From Mesorhizobium sp. 113-3-3 (GTDB taxonomy: Bacteria; Pseudomonadota; Alphaproteobacteria; Rhizobiales; Rhizobiaceae), in contig NZ_AP023243.1 of the NCBI RefSeq assembly GCF_016756495.1, positions 806,001-870,000 on the forward strand: 64,000 nucleotides of DNA, written 5' to 3'. A model generated the notes under the pieces. It ran no database searches. It worked only from the letters and a program-made list of their open reading frames with translations, and was not told the DNA's origin. This document shows, in pieces, positions 51,149 to 59,965 of this stretch (within the stretch, counting starts at the first letter, position 1; every line of letters begins with the position of its first letter). A program made the position numbers and the translations under genes.

Positions 51149-51821
51149 AATGCGACACCGGCGACAGGCCGCGCACGCGGTCGGTCAAGAGCGGCCGGAA
51201 GGAGGGCCGCGACTTCACCCTAGTGTACCATTCGCGCGCAGCAGGGTGTTCGCGCCAGTCGATCTCGCCGAGATAATCGAGCACCGACAACGTCGCGGCG
51301 GCGGCCAGATCAGCATAGGTGACCCGGCCGCCGGCCAGCCAATGGCGGGTGCCGGCCAGCCAGTTGGTGTACTTCATGTGCTGGCGGATGTTGGCGCGCG
51401 CGGCGCGGATGGCGCCCGAATCGGGCGAGCCGCCGCCCGCCGTTTCCGGCATGACGGGCTTCAGCACGCGTTCACGCACCAGATGGCGGGTGACTTCGCT
51501 TTCGGCCTTGTTGAGGTACCAGTCGATCAGCCGGCGGATTTCGGCGCGCTGCATCGGATCCTCGGCGAACAGCCGCTTGTCGCGCTTCAAGACGCCGCGC
51601 GTCTCGTCGAGATACTCCGAGATCACCGTCGCACCGACGATCGGCACATCGCCTTCGGCGAGCAGGATCGGCAGCGTGCCGGCCGGGTTCAGCGCCAGAA
51701 ACTCCTTGCGCCGCGTCCACGGCTTTTCCTCGATCAGCGCCAGTTCCTCGCCATACTCGCCAAAGGCGAGGCGGACGAAGCGGCAGGTTGCGAACATCGG
51801 ATGGTGGAAAAGCGTCAGCAT
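51129..51821 (-). CDS. Glutathione S-transferase family protein
   Basis: A 230-residue protein. The N-terminal thioredoxin-like domain begins [19 protein letters not shown] and contains GTLPILL near residue 50, which binds glutathione. The C-terminal helical half includes [22 protein letters not shown], a common GST pattern (the N-cap region). Its substrates are unknown. It overlaps queG by 20 bases on the same strand, so the set GST, queG, epimerase-like gene forms one operon. Confidence 0.88.
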   Translation of the reverse strand: MLTLFHHPMFATCRFVRLAFGEYGEELALIEEKPWTRRKEFLALNPAGTLPILLAEGDVPIVGATVISEYLDETRGVLKRDKRLFAEDPMQRAEIRRLIDWYLNKAESEVTRHLVRERVLKPVMPETAGGGSPDSGAIRAARANIRQHMKYTNWLAGTRHWLAGGRVTYADLAAAATLSVLDYLGEIDWREHPAAREWYTRVKSRPSFRPLLTDRVRGLSPVSHYADLDF

Positions 51822-51981
51822 GGTTCCGCGATGATAAAGCGCACTGGCGAATCGCCGGGCGCACCGGTAAGTCTTGGCCGCCCGGTTAGCGGGCCGTCAG
51901 GGGTGTTGCGACCTATAGGGGGAGTTCAACGCCATGACAAGCAAGCCGTTCTGTTAGCCGTCGCGCAAAGCCGAGGTAGCC

Positions 51982-52788
51982 ATGGAAAGCCAGACCATCG
52001 TCGAAGCCCTGCTGCTCGGCCTGCTGGAGGGGCTGACCGAGTTCATTCCGGTGTCCTCGACCGGCCATATCCTGCTCGCCGGCCATTTCCTCGGCTTCAA
52101 CTCCACCGGCAAGGCTTTCGAGATCCTGATCCAGCTCGGCGCCATCCTGGCGATTTTGAGCGTCTATTTCCGCCGCCTGTGGCAGATGCTGCTCGATTTG
52201 CCGCATGACCGGCTGACGCGGCATTTCGTCATCGGCATCCTGATCGCCTTCCTGCCGGCGGCGATCATCGGCGCGCTGGCGCATGATTTCATCAAGACGG
52301 TGCTGTTCGAATCGCCACGGCTGATCTGCATCATGCTGATCATCGGTGGCGTCGTCCTGCTGGCGGTCGACCGCATGAACCTGAAGCCGGTCTATCGCGA
52401 CGTCGAGCGCTTCCCCACCCGGCTTTACCTGCAGATCGGGCTGTTCCAGTGCCTGTCGCTGATCCCCGGCACGTCGCGCTCCGGCTCGACCATTGTCGGC
52501 GCGCTGCTTTTGGGTGTCGACAAGCGCGCGGCGGCGGAGTTTTCCTTCTTCCTGGCCATCCCGACCATGGTCGGCGCCTTTGCCTTCGACCTGTTCAAGA
52601 ACCGCAACGTGCTGACATCGGCCGACCTGCCGATCATCGCCATCGGCTTCGTCGCCGCCTTCGTTACCGCGCTCATCGTGGTGCGCTACCTGCTCGATTA
52701 CGTCTCGCGCAACGGCTACTCGCTGTTCGGCTGGTGGCGGCTGGTGGTGGGTGGTGTCGGGTTGGTGGCGTTGATGATCTGGGGGTGA
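51982..52788 (+). CDS. uppP: Undecaprenyl-diphosphate phosphatase
   Basis: A 268-residue integral membrane protein of the BacA/UppP family that regenerates undecaprenyl phosphate for cell-wall synthesis. [20 protein letters not shown] near residue 12 is the first family motif with catalytic Glu residues, and [19 protein letters not shown] near 155 is the second with the essential Arg and Ser. Eight membrane helices fit the length. It is divergent from the GST gene and precedes the family B repeat. Confidence 0.95.
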   Translation: MESQTIVEALLLGLLEGLTEFIPVSSTGHILLAGHFLGFNSTGKAFEILIQLGAILAILSVYFRRLWQMLLDLPHDRLTRHFVIGILIAFLPAAIIGALAHDFIKTVLFESPRLICIMLIIGGVVLLAVDRMNLKPVYRDVERFPTRLYLQIGLFQCLSLIPGTSRSGSTIVGALLLGVDKRAAAEFSFFLAIPTMVGAFAFDLFKNRNVLTSADLPIIAIGFVAAFVTALIVVRYLLDYVSRNGYSLFGWWRLVVGGVGLVALMIWG

Positions 52789-52810
52789 GCGAACGCGCAT
52801 CGTTGTAGGC

Positions 52811-52960
52811 TCCCCCTCACCCGGATTGCCAACCGAATTGCGAAGGGCCATTCGGGACAATCCGACCTCTCCCCGAGGGGAGAGGAGCCTGTCAGCGCCG
52901 GCGTAGTCTCTTCTCCCCAACGGGGAGAAGGTGGCCGCGCAGCGGCCGGATGAGGGGGCG
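52811..52960. repeat. Family B intergenic palindromic element
   Basis: The left end CCCCCTCACCCGGATTGCC and the right end GCAGCGGCCGGATGAGGGGG are partly inverted. Inside are CCGACCTCTCCCCGAGGGGA and TTCTCCCCAACGGGGAGAAG. A second copy is at 61359-61501. It lies between uppP and the convergent yraN gene. Confidence 0.7.
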
Positions 52961-52979
52961 GCCTCGCACAAGCTTTTGG

Positions 52980-53357
52980 TCAATTCCGCCCATAAAACGC
53001 ATTCTCGACATGCACCGGCCAGCGCCAGGGCAGCACCGCGACCATGTCGAAGCGCATCGACAGCCTGCCATAGTCGGGCTGGCGTGACAGCCAAATGTCG
53101 GCGGCGGCCTCGATGCGGCGTTCCGATTCGTGGCCGATCGCTTCCATGGCTTCCATCAGCGAACGCCGCGCCTTGACCTCGACGAACAGAACCAGGTCGC
53201 CGCGCCGCGCGATCAGGTCGATCTCGCCGAAGCGGGTGCGATGGCGGCGCGCGAGAATGCGGTAGCCCTTGAGCATCAGCGCGGCGGCGGCCAGCCATTC
53301 GCCGCGATGGCCGCGCCGATAGGCCTTTTGGCGGCTGGCGCTCGGGCGCTCAGCCAC
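52980..53357 (-). CDS. YraN/UPF0102 family endonuclease-fold protein
   Basis: A 125-residue protein with the UPF0102 signature: [40 protein letters not shown] and the following AR. The Asp, Glu and Lys residues match the restriction-endonuclease-like active site, but the role of the family is unsettled. GTG 53357 overlaps the rsmI stop and has GGAGAGG upstream; ATG 53375 would add six residues. It follows rsmI as in many bacteria. Confidence 0.88.
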   Translation of the reverse strand: MAERPSASRQKAYRRGHRGEWLAAAALMLKGYRILARRHRTRFGEIDLIARRGDLVLFVEVKARRSLMEAMEAIGHESERRIEAAADIWLSRQPDYGRLSMRFDMVAVLPWRWPVHVENAFYGRN

Positions 53358-54261
53358 TGCCCTCTCCGGAGGCATCCTTGAGTTCCAGCAGCCGCCGGTA
53401 GAGTGCCTGTTTCTGGCCGCCGGTCATCTTTGCCGCTTCCGCCGCCGCCTTGGAGGCCGGCATTTCGGCGGCGAGCGACAGCAACAGGCGATCGATATCG
53501 GCGGGCTCGTCCGCCTTGGCCTCGGCCGGGCCGACGCAGACTACGATCTCGCCCTTCGGCGTATCGGCGGCTGCGTAGTGGTCGGCCAGTGCCTGCAATG
53601 TGCCGGTGCGCATTTCCTCGAAGGTCTTGGTCAATTCGCGGCCGATGGCGGCCTTGCGTTCGCCGCCGAGTGCCTCGACCATGGCGCCAAGCGATTCGGC
53701 CAGCCGGCGCGGCGATTCAAAGAAGATCAGTGTTGCCGGTACTGCCTTCAGCGCCTCCAGCCGCGTCAGCCGCTGCCCTGATTTCACAGGCAGAAACCCG
53801 GCAAACAGGAAGGCGTCGGACGGCAGGCCGGACGCGGTGAGCGCGGCCAGCGGCGCCGACGGGCCGGGGATCGGCACGACGCGAATGCCGTGCTCGATCG
53901 CCTCGCCGACCAGCCGGTAGCCGGGATCGGAGACCAGCGGCGTGCCGGCATCGGAAATCAGCGCCACGCTCTGTCCGGCCTGAAGTGCTGCGATCAGTTT
54001 CGGCCCGGCCTCGCCGGCATTGTGCTCATGATAGGCCGTGGTGCGGCGGCGGATGCCGTAGCGGTCGAGCAGCACGCGCGACACCCTGGTGTCCTCGCAA
54101 GCGACGATGTCGGCGGCGGCCAGCGTCTCCAGCGCGCGCAGCGTGATGTCGGCGAGATTGCCGATCGGGGTCGCCACCAGATAGAGCGCCGGCTCGAGCG
54201 GACGGGCGGGAATTTCGGTCTGCCCGACCACATAGCTGCGTCTGCCCGTCTCGTCGGTCAC
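53350..54261 (-). CDS. rsmI: 16S rRNA (cytidine1402-2'-O)-methyltransferase
   Basis: A 303-residue SAM-dependent enzyme that methylates the ribosomal P-site nucleotide C1402. [20 protein letters not shown] and [17 protein letters not shown] are the RsmI landmarks, followed by [20 protein letters not shown] and the [17 protein letters not shown] loop that binds SAM. It is followed by yraN, to which it is coupled by an eight-base overlap. A 20-base tandem repeat lies just upstream of its start, between 54282 and 54340. Confidence 0.95.
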   Translation of the reverse strand: MTDETGRRSYVVGQTEIPARPLEPALYLVATPIGNLADITLRALETLAAADIVACEDTRVSRVLLDRYGIRRRTTAYHEHNAGEAGPKLIAALQAGQSVALISDAGTPLVSDPGYRLVGEAIEHGIRVVPIPGPSAPLAALTASGLPSDAFLFAGFLPVKSGQRLTRLEALKAVPATLIFFESPRRLAESLGAMVEALGGERKAAIGRELTKTFEEMRTGTLQALADHYAAADTPKGEIVVCVGPAEAKADEPADIDRLLLSLAAEMPASKAAAEAAKMTGGQKQALYRRLLELKDASGEGSG

Positions 54262-54281
54262 TGATCAAGTCTCCATTCGGC

Positions 54282-54340
54282 CCTGTTTGGCCTGCCAGAT
54301 CTTGTTTGGCCTGCCAAACCCTTGTTTGGCATGGCTGATG
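54282..54340. repeat. Three-copy 20-base tandem repeat upstream of rsmI
   Basis: Three copies, CCTGTTTGGCCTGCCAGAT, CTTGTTTGGCCTGCCAAACC and CTTGTTTGGCATGGCTGATG, follow one another with a period of about 20. The shared core is TTGTTTGGCCTGCCA. It sits 20 bases upstream of the leftward rsmI start and 112 bases upstream of the rightward gene at 54452. Confidence 0.75.
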
Positions 54341-54451
54341 CCGGCTTGCAAAAGCTCACGCCGATGTAAGGCAATCGCCATGCCTTCGCCACAGTGGGGA
54401 ACCAAACCGGAATTGGCAGATTTAGCCCCTGATTCCTAAAGGGAGGACAGG

Positions 54452-54637
54452 ATGGACAGCCTGAAGATACAGGACGCTTTCGAACCCTATTATGCCGGCC
54501 GCAAGCGCGTTGCCGCACCCAGGGACAAGCGCCTGCCTGCCAAGACCGACACCAGCCTGACCAAGCAGGCGGCAACCGCCTTGCCTACGAATGTCAGGAT
54601 TTCCGACAACGAACCAGACAGCACGACGGAGCACTGA
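54452..54637 (+). CDS. Small basic hydrophilic protein, unknown
   Basis: A 61-residue protein without hydrophobic segments, starting DSLKIQDAFEPYYAGRKRVA and ending SDNEPDSTTEH. The ribosome site AAAGGGAGGACAGG just before ATG 54452 is strong. It lies seven bases before the next small gene, so both may be translated from one message. I recognise no family. Confidence 0.55.
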   Translation: MDSLKIQDAFEPYYAGRKRVAAPRDKRLPAKTDTSLTKQAATALPTNVRISDNEPDSTTEH

Positions 54638-54644
54638 CCGTACG

Positions 54645-54833
54645 ATGCCCAATCGCTTCGATATCTTCATCACCCGCCTTGAAACGAAAACCGCCAGGCA
54701 AGGCGTGCCGCCGCATCCGATGAACGACCAGCACAGCGTTCGCCGCGAAAAGGCCGACGCCAAACCGGCGCGGAGCGGACAAACGCATGCCGAGAAAGAT
54801 CGCGGCAAGCGCCGTTTCAAGCACGACGCCTGA
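54645..54833 (+). CDS. Small basic protein, unknown
   Basis: A 62-residue, highly charged protein (PNRFDIFITRLETKTARQGV at the start, EKDRGKRRFKHDA at the end) rich in Lys, Arg and Asp. No ribosome site is evident close to ATG 54645, so translation may depend on the gene before it. It is probably disordered. I recognise no family and the gene is less certain than the preceding one. Confidence 0.42.
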   Translation: MPNRFDIFITRLETKTARQGVPPHPMNDQHSVRREKADAKPARSGQTHAEKDRGKRRFKHDA

Positions 54834-54917
54834 CCAGCGCGACCTCCGTGACTGCTCGCGCTTCGTCATCTTGGGCGGGGTGATGCGGCGCGGATCAGAG
54901 GATGGCGAGGATCTGGT

Positions 54918-55241
54918 TCACTGGAGATACCGTGCGACTCGCGCCTTCAGAAGGTCAATCAGCTCCAGATCCATGAATTCGTAGTTGTCAGGTATATCGA
55001 GGCAGATGACCCGGGCCTTCCTCAGGCTCGCCTTGAATTTCTTCTGCAGTTTGGTGCGGTGCACCTTTTCCATGACGAAGATGATGTCGGCCCAGGCGAC
55101 CAGCTCATGCGTCAGCGGCGTGTCGGCATCGTGGTTTGTGCCCGCCGACGCCACCTCGATATCCCTGCGCGTTGAAAACACCTGCTCGGCGGTCGGGCTT
55201 CGCAAGCGGTTCTGGCTGCAGACAAAGAGAACGTTTTTCAA
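54918..55241 (-). CDS. Low-molecular-weight tyrosine-phosphatase-like protein
   Basis: A 107-residue protein starting with the phosphatase P-loop in VLFVCSQNRLRSPTAEQVF: C8 followed by five residues and R14-S15. WADIIFVMEKVHR and VICLDIPDNYEFMD follow the LMW-PTP pattern, with the catalytic Asp plausibly in DIPDNY. It is shorter than the usual 150 residues and resembles a compact bacterial subgroup of predicted protein tyrosine phosphatases. It lies four bases after the hemW stop on the same strand, so it is probably the last gene of the hemW operon. Confidence 0.8.
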   Translation of the reverse strand: MKNVLFVCSQNRLRSPTAEQVFSTRRDIEVASAGTNHDADTPLTHELVAWADIIFVMEKVHRTKLQKKFKASLRKARVICLDIPDNYEFMDLELIDLLKARVARYLQ

Positions 55242-55245
55242 AGGA

Positions 55246-56424
55246 TTAGCGCGCCAGATCCGCCACCACGGCGTCGAGCACGATCATGCCGGCCGGCGTG
55301 GCGCGGAGCCGCGCATTGCCGATCGGCGCCACCAGCCCCTCGCCCTGCAGAACCGACAGCCGCGCGCTCGACAGGCCGCGGCCGGAAAACGCCTCGTAGC
55401 GCGAGAGGTCGATGCCTTCGGCCAGCCTCAGCCCCATCAGCAGGAACTCGTCGGCCTCTTCCGAGCGGGTCAGGATCTCGCCCCCGGTGACGCCATGACC
55501 CTTGGCCTCGACCAGATTGGCCCAGGTCTCCGGCATCCGCTCGGCGATCGTCACCGTGCGATGGCCGTTCTCGACGAAGCGGCCATGCGCGCCGGGGCCG
55601 ACGCCGACATATTCGCCATAGCGCCAATAGGTCAGGTTGTGCCGGCTCTCGGCGCCCGGCCGGGCGTGGTTGGAAATCTCGTAAGCCGGCAGGCCGTGCG
55701 CGGACGTAATCTCCTGCGTCAGCGCATAGAGGTCGGCGGCGTGGTCATTGTCGGGAATGGCGAACTTCTTCGCCGCATGCAGGGCGTGGAAGGGCGTGCC
55801 TTCCTCGATGGTCAGCTGGTAGAGCGACAGATGGTCGGCGGCGTGGCCGATCGCCTGTTCGAGCTCGGCGGCCCAGGCTTCCGGCGTCTGGCCGGGCCGG
55901 GCGTAGATCAGGTCGAAGGACAGGCGCGGGAAGATTTCGCGCGCGAGCCCGATGGCGTGGAGCGCCTCATCGACATTGTGCAGACGGCCGAGGAAGCGCA
56001 AATCCTTGTCGTTCAGCGCCTGCACGCCGAGCGAGACGCGGTTGACGCCGGCCGTGCGATAGCCGCGAAAGCGTTCGGCTTCGACCGAGGACGGGTTGGC
56101 CTCCAGCGTCACTTCGATGCCGTCAGGCACGGTCCAGTTCTTGGCCACGGCGTCCAGGACCCTGGCAACGGTTTCCGGCTTCATCAGCGACGGCGTGCCG
56201 CCACCGAGGAAGATGCTGGTGACCTCGCGCGGTCCGGTGCGCTGGCGCATCGTCGCCAGTTCCGCCTCAAAGGCGGCGGCAAAGCGCTCCTGGTCGACCG
56301 GCTGGTGGCGGACATGGCTGTTGAAATCGCAATAGGGGCATTTGGCCGCGCAGAACGGCCAGTGGATGTAGACGCCGAAGCCGGGCGTCCGGTCGAGCGG
56401 CATGGTCATGCCGTGTCCAATCAT
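55246..56424 (-). CDS. hemW: Radical SAM heme chaperone HemW
   Basis: A 392-residue radical SAM protein. The cluster motif reads [17 protein letters not shown] (C-x3-C-x2-C near residues 25-32). [15 protein letters not shown] and [19 protein letters not shown] are the HemN/HemW landmarks, and the C-terminal part ([32 protein letters not shown]) marks HemW rather than true oxygen-independent coproporphyrinogen oxidase. ATG 56424 overlaps the rdgB stop by four bases. The two form a coupled pair common in alphaproteobacteria. Confidence 0.93.
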   Translation of the reverse strand: MIGHGMTMPLDRTPGFGVYIHWPFCAAKCPYCDFNSHVRHQPVDQERFAAAFEAELATMRQRTGPREVTSIFLGGGTPSLMKPETVARVLDAVAKNWTVPDGIEVTLEANPSSVEAERFRGYRTAGVNRVSLGVQALNDKDLRFLGRLHNVDEALHAIGLAREIFPRLSFDLIYARPGQTPEAWAAELEQAIGHAADHLSLYQLTIEEGTPFHALHAAKKFAIPDNDHAADLYALTQEITSAHGLPAYEISNHARPGAESRHNLTYWRYGEYVGVGPGAHGRFVENGHRTVTIAERMPETWANLVEAKGHGVTGGEILTRSEEADEFLLMGLRLAEGIDLSRYEAFSGRGLSSARLSVLQGEGLVAPIGNARLRATPAGMIVLDAVVADLAR

Positions 56425-57083
56425 GCCGAACCCGATCCGAGCGTATTCAACCGTGCCTGGGCGAATTTCTGGAAGGCGCGGGCGCGATGCGACAGCGCCG
56501 TCGGCTGGCCGGGTTTCCAGCCGTGTTTTTCCTCGGCGCTCATCTCGCCGAACGTCTTGTCGAAGCCATTGGGCAAGAACACCGGATCATAGCCGAAGCC
56601 AAGCTCGCCGCGCGGCGGCCAGACCAGCGTGCCCTCGGCCTCGCCGCGATAATATTCGGCCGCGCCGTCGGGAAACGCGAGACAAATGACGGCGACGAAG
56701 CGGCCCTTGCGCTGCTCGGCCGAGGCGGCGCCGACCTCCTGCAGCGCCACTTCGGTGCGCTGCATGGCCATGGCGAAATCCCTGCTGCCGTCAGCGGTTT
56801 CGGCCCAGTTGGCGGTGTAGACGCCGGGCGCGCCGTCGAGCGCGTCGACGCAGAGCCCAGAATCGTCCGACAGCGCCGGCAGGCCGGTCGCCTTCGCGGC
56901 GGCCAGCGCCTTGATGTAGGCGTTTTCCTCGAAAGTCGTGCCGGTCTCGTCAGGCTCCGGCAGGCCATAGTCCTTGGCCGACTTCGCCTCGAAACCGAAC
57001 GGCCCCATCAAATCGGCGAATTCGCGCAGCTTGCCGGCATTGTGGCTGGCGACGACGATCTTCTTGCCATCAAGTGTATGCAT
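56421..57083 (-). CDS. rdgB: XTP/dITP diphosphatase (RdgB/HAM1 type)
   Basis: A 220-residue housecleaning enzyme that hydrolyses ITP, dITP and XTP to monophosphates. [40 protein letters not shown], and [20 protein letters not shown] are family motifs; [20 protein letters not shown] and SHRARAF close the active site. ATG 57083 gives the family length; longer readings enter the VOC gene. It overlaps the VOC gene stop, and the hemW start overlaps its own stop. Confidence 0.95.
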   Translation of the reverse strand: MHTLDGKKIVVASHNAGKLREFADLMGPFGFEAKSAKDYGLPEPDETGTTFEENAYIKALAAAKATGLPALSDDSGLCVDALDGAPGVYTANWAETADGSRDFAMAMQRTEVALQEVGAASAEQRKGRFVAVICLAFPDGAAEYYRGEAEGTLVWPPRGELGFGYDPVFLPNGFDKTFGEMSAEEKHGWKPGQPTALSHRARAFQKFAQARLNTLGSGSA

Positions 57084-57493
57084 CAAAGGCCCCAGATTCT
57101 CGGCTCGGCGAACTCGATCGAATTGCCCGAGGGGTCGCGTATATAGAGCGAACGGCCACCTTGCGGCCATTCGAATTCGCTTTCGATGGCGATTCTTTTT
57201 GCCTCCAGATGCGCTTTCCAGGCCATGATTTCGGCGGCGGTTGCGGCAAAGCAGAGGTGACCCTCGCCGACCGCGCCGTGCGGCGGCACCGGCAGCCGGG
57301 CATCCGGCGCCGGAGGTATTTTCGTCGCTTCGGCATTGAATACCAGCAGCACGCCTGGTCCACAGCGGAAGAAGAGATGGCGGCCGTCGACCTTGCCGAG
57401 CAGGGTGAGGCCGAGGATGTCGGTGTAGAACGTTTCGGCGGCCGGAAGGTCGGTGACGTAGAGCGCGGATTCCAGGATTGCAGAGGGTATCAC
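57083..57493 (-). CDS. Glyoxalase/VOC family protein
   Basis: A 136-residue VOC-fold protein. [20 protein letters not shown] begins the first beta-alpha-beta unit, and [20 protein letters not shown] and [20 protein letters not shown] the second; the terminal Glu is a probable metal ligand. Substrate is unknown; relatives are lactoylglutathione lyases, fosfomycin-resistance enzymes or dioxygenases. The start is GTG 57493, whose purine-rich upstream sequence AGGGGGGCGCCTC is part of a family C repeat. It overlaps rdgB by a few bases. Confidence 0.82.
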   Translation of the reverse strand: MIPSAILESALYVTDLPAAETFYTDILGLTLLGKVDGRHLFFRCGPGVLLVFNAEATKIPPAPDARLPVPPHGAVGEGHLCFAATAAEIMAWKAHLEAKRIAIESEFEWPQGGRSLYIRDPSGNSIEFAEPRIWGL

Positions 57494-57495
57494 GA

Positions 57496-57655
57496 GGCGC
57501 CCCCCTCTGCCCTGCCGGGCATCTCCCCCTCGAGGGGGGAGAGTGGCTGTGGCTGCGCCGGCATCCCTTGTGCGACGTTGGCGATTGGCGAAGGCCAAGG
57601 CAACATCTGATCTCCCCCCTTGAGGGGGAGATGGCCGGCAGGCCAGAGGGGGGCA
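57496..57655. repeat. Family C palindromic element
   Basis: The left half GCGCCCCCCTCTGCCCTGCC then GGGCATCTCCCCCTCGAGGG and the right half TGATCTCCCCCCTTGAGGGG then GAGATGGCCGGCAGGCCAGA are inverted copies separated by about 60 bases. It matches 26971-27130 and the pair at 29259 and 29506. It lies between rph and the VOC gene and supplies the latter's ribosome-site region. Confidence 0.75.
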
Positions 57656-57676
57656 CTCACGCTCGGCATCTAAATC

Positions 57677-58393
57677 CTAAGCCACCGCCATCTGCTGCAA
57701 ACTCACCAGGCGCTGGATGCCTTTCTTGGCCAGGCCCATCAATTCGGCAAACTGGTCCTCCGAGAAAGGCTCGCCCTCGGCGGTGCCCTGGATCTCGACG
57801 ATGCCCCCCTTGCCGGTCATGACGAAATTGGCGTCGGTGCCGGCCGCGGAATCCTCGAGATAATCGAGATCGATGACCGGCTGGCCGTCATGGATGCCGC
57901 AGGAAATCGCCGCGACGTGGTCTTTCAGCACCTTGGCGACGCTGGCCATCTGGCGCGCTTCCATCCAGCGCAGGCAGTCGTACAGCGCCACCCAGCCGCC
58001 GGTGATCGAGGCGGTGCGGGTGCCGCCATCGGCCTGGATGACGTCGCAGTCGACGGTGATCTGCTGTTCGCCCAGCGCCTGCAGATCGACCACCGCGCGC
58101 AAGGAGCGGCCGATGAGGCGCTGGATTTCGAGCGTGCGGCCGCCCTGCTTGCCGGCCGAGGCCTCGCGGCGCATTCGCTCGCCAGTCGAGCGCGGCAGCA
58201 TGCCATATTCGGCCGTCACCCAGCCCTTGCCGGAATTGCGCATCCAGCCCGGCACCTTTTCCTCGAGGCTGGCGGTGCACAAGACATGGGTGTCGCCGAA
58301 CTTCACCAGGCACGAACCTTCGGCGTGCTTGGAGACGCCGCGCTCGAAGGAGATGGCGCGCATTTCGTCGAATTGGCGTTTGGAGGGGCGCAT
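57677..58393 (-). CDS. rph: Ribonuclease PH
   Basis: A 238-residue phosphorolytic 3' exoribonuclease that trims tRNA 3' ends. [42 protein letters not shown] and [20 protein letters not shown] are diagnostic, and [20 protein letters not shown] is near the C-terminal active region. Length matches the family. It is divergent from hrcA across 158 bases, the arrangement common in Rhizobiales. Confidence 0.96.
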   Translation of the reverse strand: MRPSKRQFDEMRAISFERGVSKHAEGSCLVKFGDTHVLCTASLEEKVPGWMRNSGKGWVTAEYGMLPRSTGERMRREASAGKQGGRTLEIQRLIGRSLRAVVDLQALGEQQITVDCDVIQADGGTRTASITGGWVALYDCLRWMEARQMASVAKVLKDHVAAISCGIHDGQPVIDLDYLEDSAAGTDANFVMTGKGGIVEIQGTAEGEPFSEDQFAELMGLAKKGIQRLVSLQQMAVA

Positions 58394-58551
58394 TCAGGCT
58401 TCTTTCCAGTCATTTTTCGGAATCGTGGCCGGCTTTTAGACGCATGGGGGGCGGCGCGCAAAGGAAAACGGACCCGGTGAGCCGACACGAGAGACCGGGT
58501 TGCGTCCACCGCGCCGAAGTCTATATCCTGAACAAGGAGGTTTTTGGCCGA

Positions 58552-59634
58552 ATGACCAAGGCAATCGATCCCGGTTCGCAGTCGCTTGCACTTCAATCAC
58601 TCGACATGCGCTCTCGTGACATCTTCCGGCGCATCGTCGATTCCTATCTCAGGGATGGCGAGCCCGTGGGCTCGCGCAGCCTGTCGCGCATCCTGCCTTC
58701 CTCGCTGTCGCCGGCCACCATCCGCAATGTGATGAGCGACCTCGAGCATCTCGGGCTGATCTACGCACCGCACATCTCCGCCGGCCGGCTGCCGACGCAG
58801 GCGGGCCTGCGCTTCTTCGTCGATGCCTTCATGGAACTTGGCGACCTCTCAGACGAGGAGCGCCGCACCATCGAGGCGCAGGTGCGCGCCTCCGGTTCCG
58901 GCGCGACACTGGAGCACATGCTGACCGAGGCCAGCCAGATGCTGTCGGGCATGTCGCGCGGCGCCGGCCTGGTGCTGGCCGCCAAGAACGAGGTGGCGCT
59001 GAAGCATATCGAGTTCATCCAGCTGGAGCCGACCAAGGCGCTTGCCGTGCTGGTGTCGCAGAATGGCGACGTCGAGAACCGCGTCGTCGAGCTGCCCGCC
59101 GGCATCACCGTCTCGCAACTGCATGAAGCCTCGAATTTCCTCAACGCGCATATCCGCGGCCGCACGCTGGCCGAAGCGCGCACCGAAATCGCCCGCATCA
59201 AGGAAGAGACGAGAGCGGCGCTGGATACACTGTCGCAGGACCTCGTCGAGAAAGGGCTGGCGGTGTGGGCGGGCGCCGAAAGCGGCCTGCCGGCACGGCT
59301 CATCGTGCGCGGCCGCGCCAACCTGCTCGAAAACGTCACCGCCCAGGCCGATATCGAACTCCTGCGGCACTTGTTCGAGGACATGGAGACGCAGGACGGT
59401 CTGATCCAGCTGCTTGACCTCGCCGAGCAGGGATCGGGCGTGCGCATCTTCATCGGTTCGGAAAACAAGCTGTTTTCGCTGTCGGGCTCGTCGCTGGTGG
59501 TCGCGCCCTATCGCGACAAGGATGCCCGCGTCGTCGGCGCGCTCGGCGTCATCGGCCCGACCCGGTTGAACTACGCCCGCATCGTGCCGATGGTCGATTA
59601 TACCGCGCAGCTGATTTCGCGCATGCTAAGGTAG
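58552..59634 (+). CDS. hrcA: Heat-inducible transcription repressor HrcA
   Basis: A 360-residue repressor that binds CIRCE elements to control groE and other heat-shock genes. The N-terminal winged helix shows FRRIVDSYLRDGEPVGSRSL and SPATIRNVMSDLEHLGLIY, and the IFIGSEN segment near 300 is typical of the C-terminal domain. AAGGAGG lies at normal distance upstream of ATG 58552. I see no CIRCE site nearby. grpE, often next to hrcA, does not follow within this window. Confidence 0.95.
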   Translation: MTKAIDPGSQSLALQSLDMRSRDIFRRIVDSYLRDGEPVGSRSLSRILPSSLSPATIRNVMSDLEHLGLIYAPHISAGRLPTQAGLRFFVDAFMELGDLSDEERRTIEAQVRASGSGATLEHMLTEASQMLSGMSRGAGLVLAAKNEVALKHIEFIQLEPTKALAVLVSQNGDVENRVVELPAGITVSQLHEASNFLNAHIRGRTLAEARTEIARIKEETRAALDTLSQDLVEKGLAVWAGAESGLPARLIVRGRANLLENVTAQADIELLRHLFEDMETQDGLIQLLDLAEQGSGVRIFIGSENKLFSLSGSSLVVAPYRDKDARVVGALGVIGPTRLNYARIVPMVDYTAQLISRMLR

Positions 59635-59674
59635 CGCCCCGGACGGCAAGAGACGGGCAGCAAGGAGAAAAACA

Positions 59675-59872
59675 ATGGCGCTCGAAGAACTCAAGGCCCG
59701 GATCAGCCTGCTGCTCGAGGAGATGGTCAACCAGCCGGAAGACCAGCACGAAATCCAGGAACAATTGCGCGAGAAGCTGCAGGAAATGCGCGCCATGGGC
59801 TTGCCGCTGCCGGCCGATCTCGTCGCGCTGGAAAAACGCCTCGACGACGATTTCCTGGCTGCCGGGACATAG
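59675..59872 (+). CDS. Small coiled-coil protein of unknown function
   Basis: A 65-residue protein starting ALEELKARISLLLEEMVNQP, then EQLREKLQEMRAMGLPLPAD. The charged heptad-like pattern suggests a helical hairpin or coiled coil. The ribosome site AGCAAGGAG precedes ATG 59675, and it lies 40 bases after hrcA, likely on its transcript. I believe similar small genes follow hrcA in related rhizobia, but I cannot name a family. Confidence 0.75.
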   Translation: MALEELKARISLLLEEMVNQPEDQHEIQEQLREKLQEMRAMGLPLPADLVALEKRLDDDFLAAGT

Positions 59873-59965
59873 GCAGGGAACCTGCTTCCCCTCAACTCGT
59901 CGTGTGAGGCGGAACCCGGGGACAGATCGGCCGTTGGTTTCCTTCGCGACCAGATGGAGGACAAA

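Noticed and set aside
52811..52960. Repeats as a possible CRISPR array
   Set aside because: The units are not regularly spaced, the inner sequences are palindromic rather than unique spacers, and no cas genes lie nearby; the layout fits intergenic palindromic repeats.
54282..54340. Three-copy 20-base repeat as a CRISPR remnant
   Set aside because: The copies are directly adjacent with no spacers.
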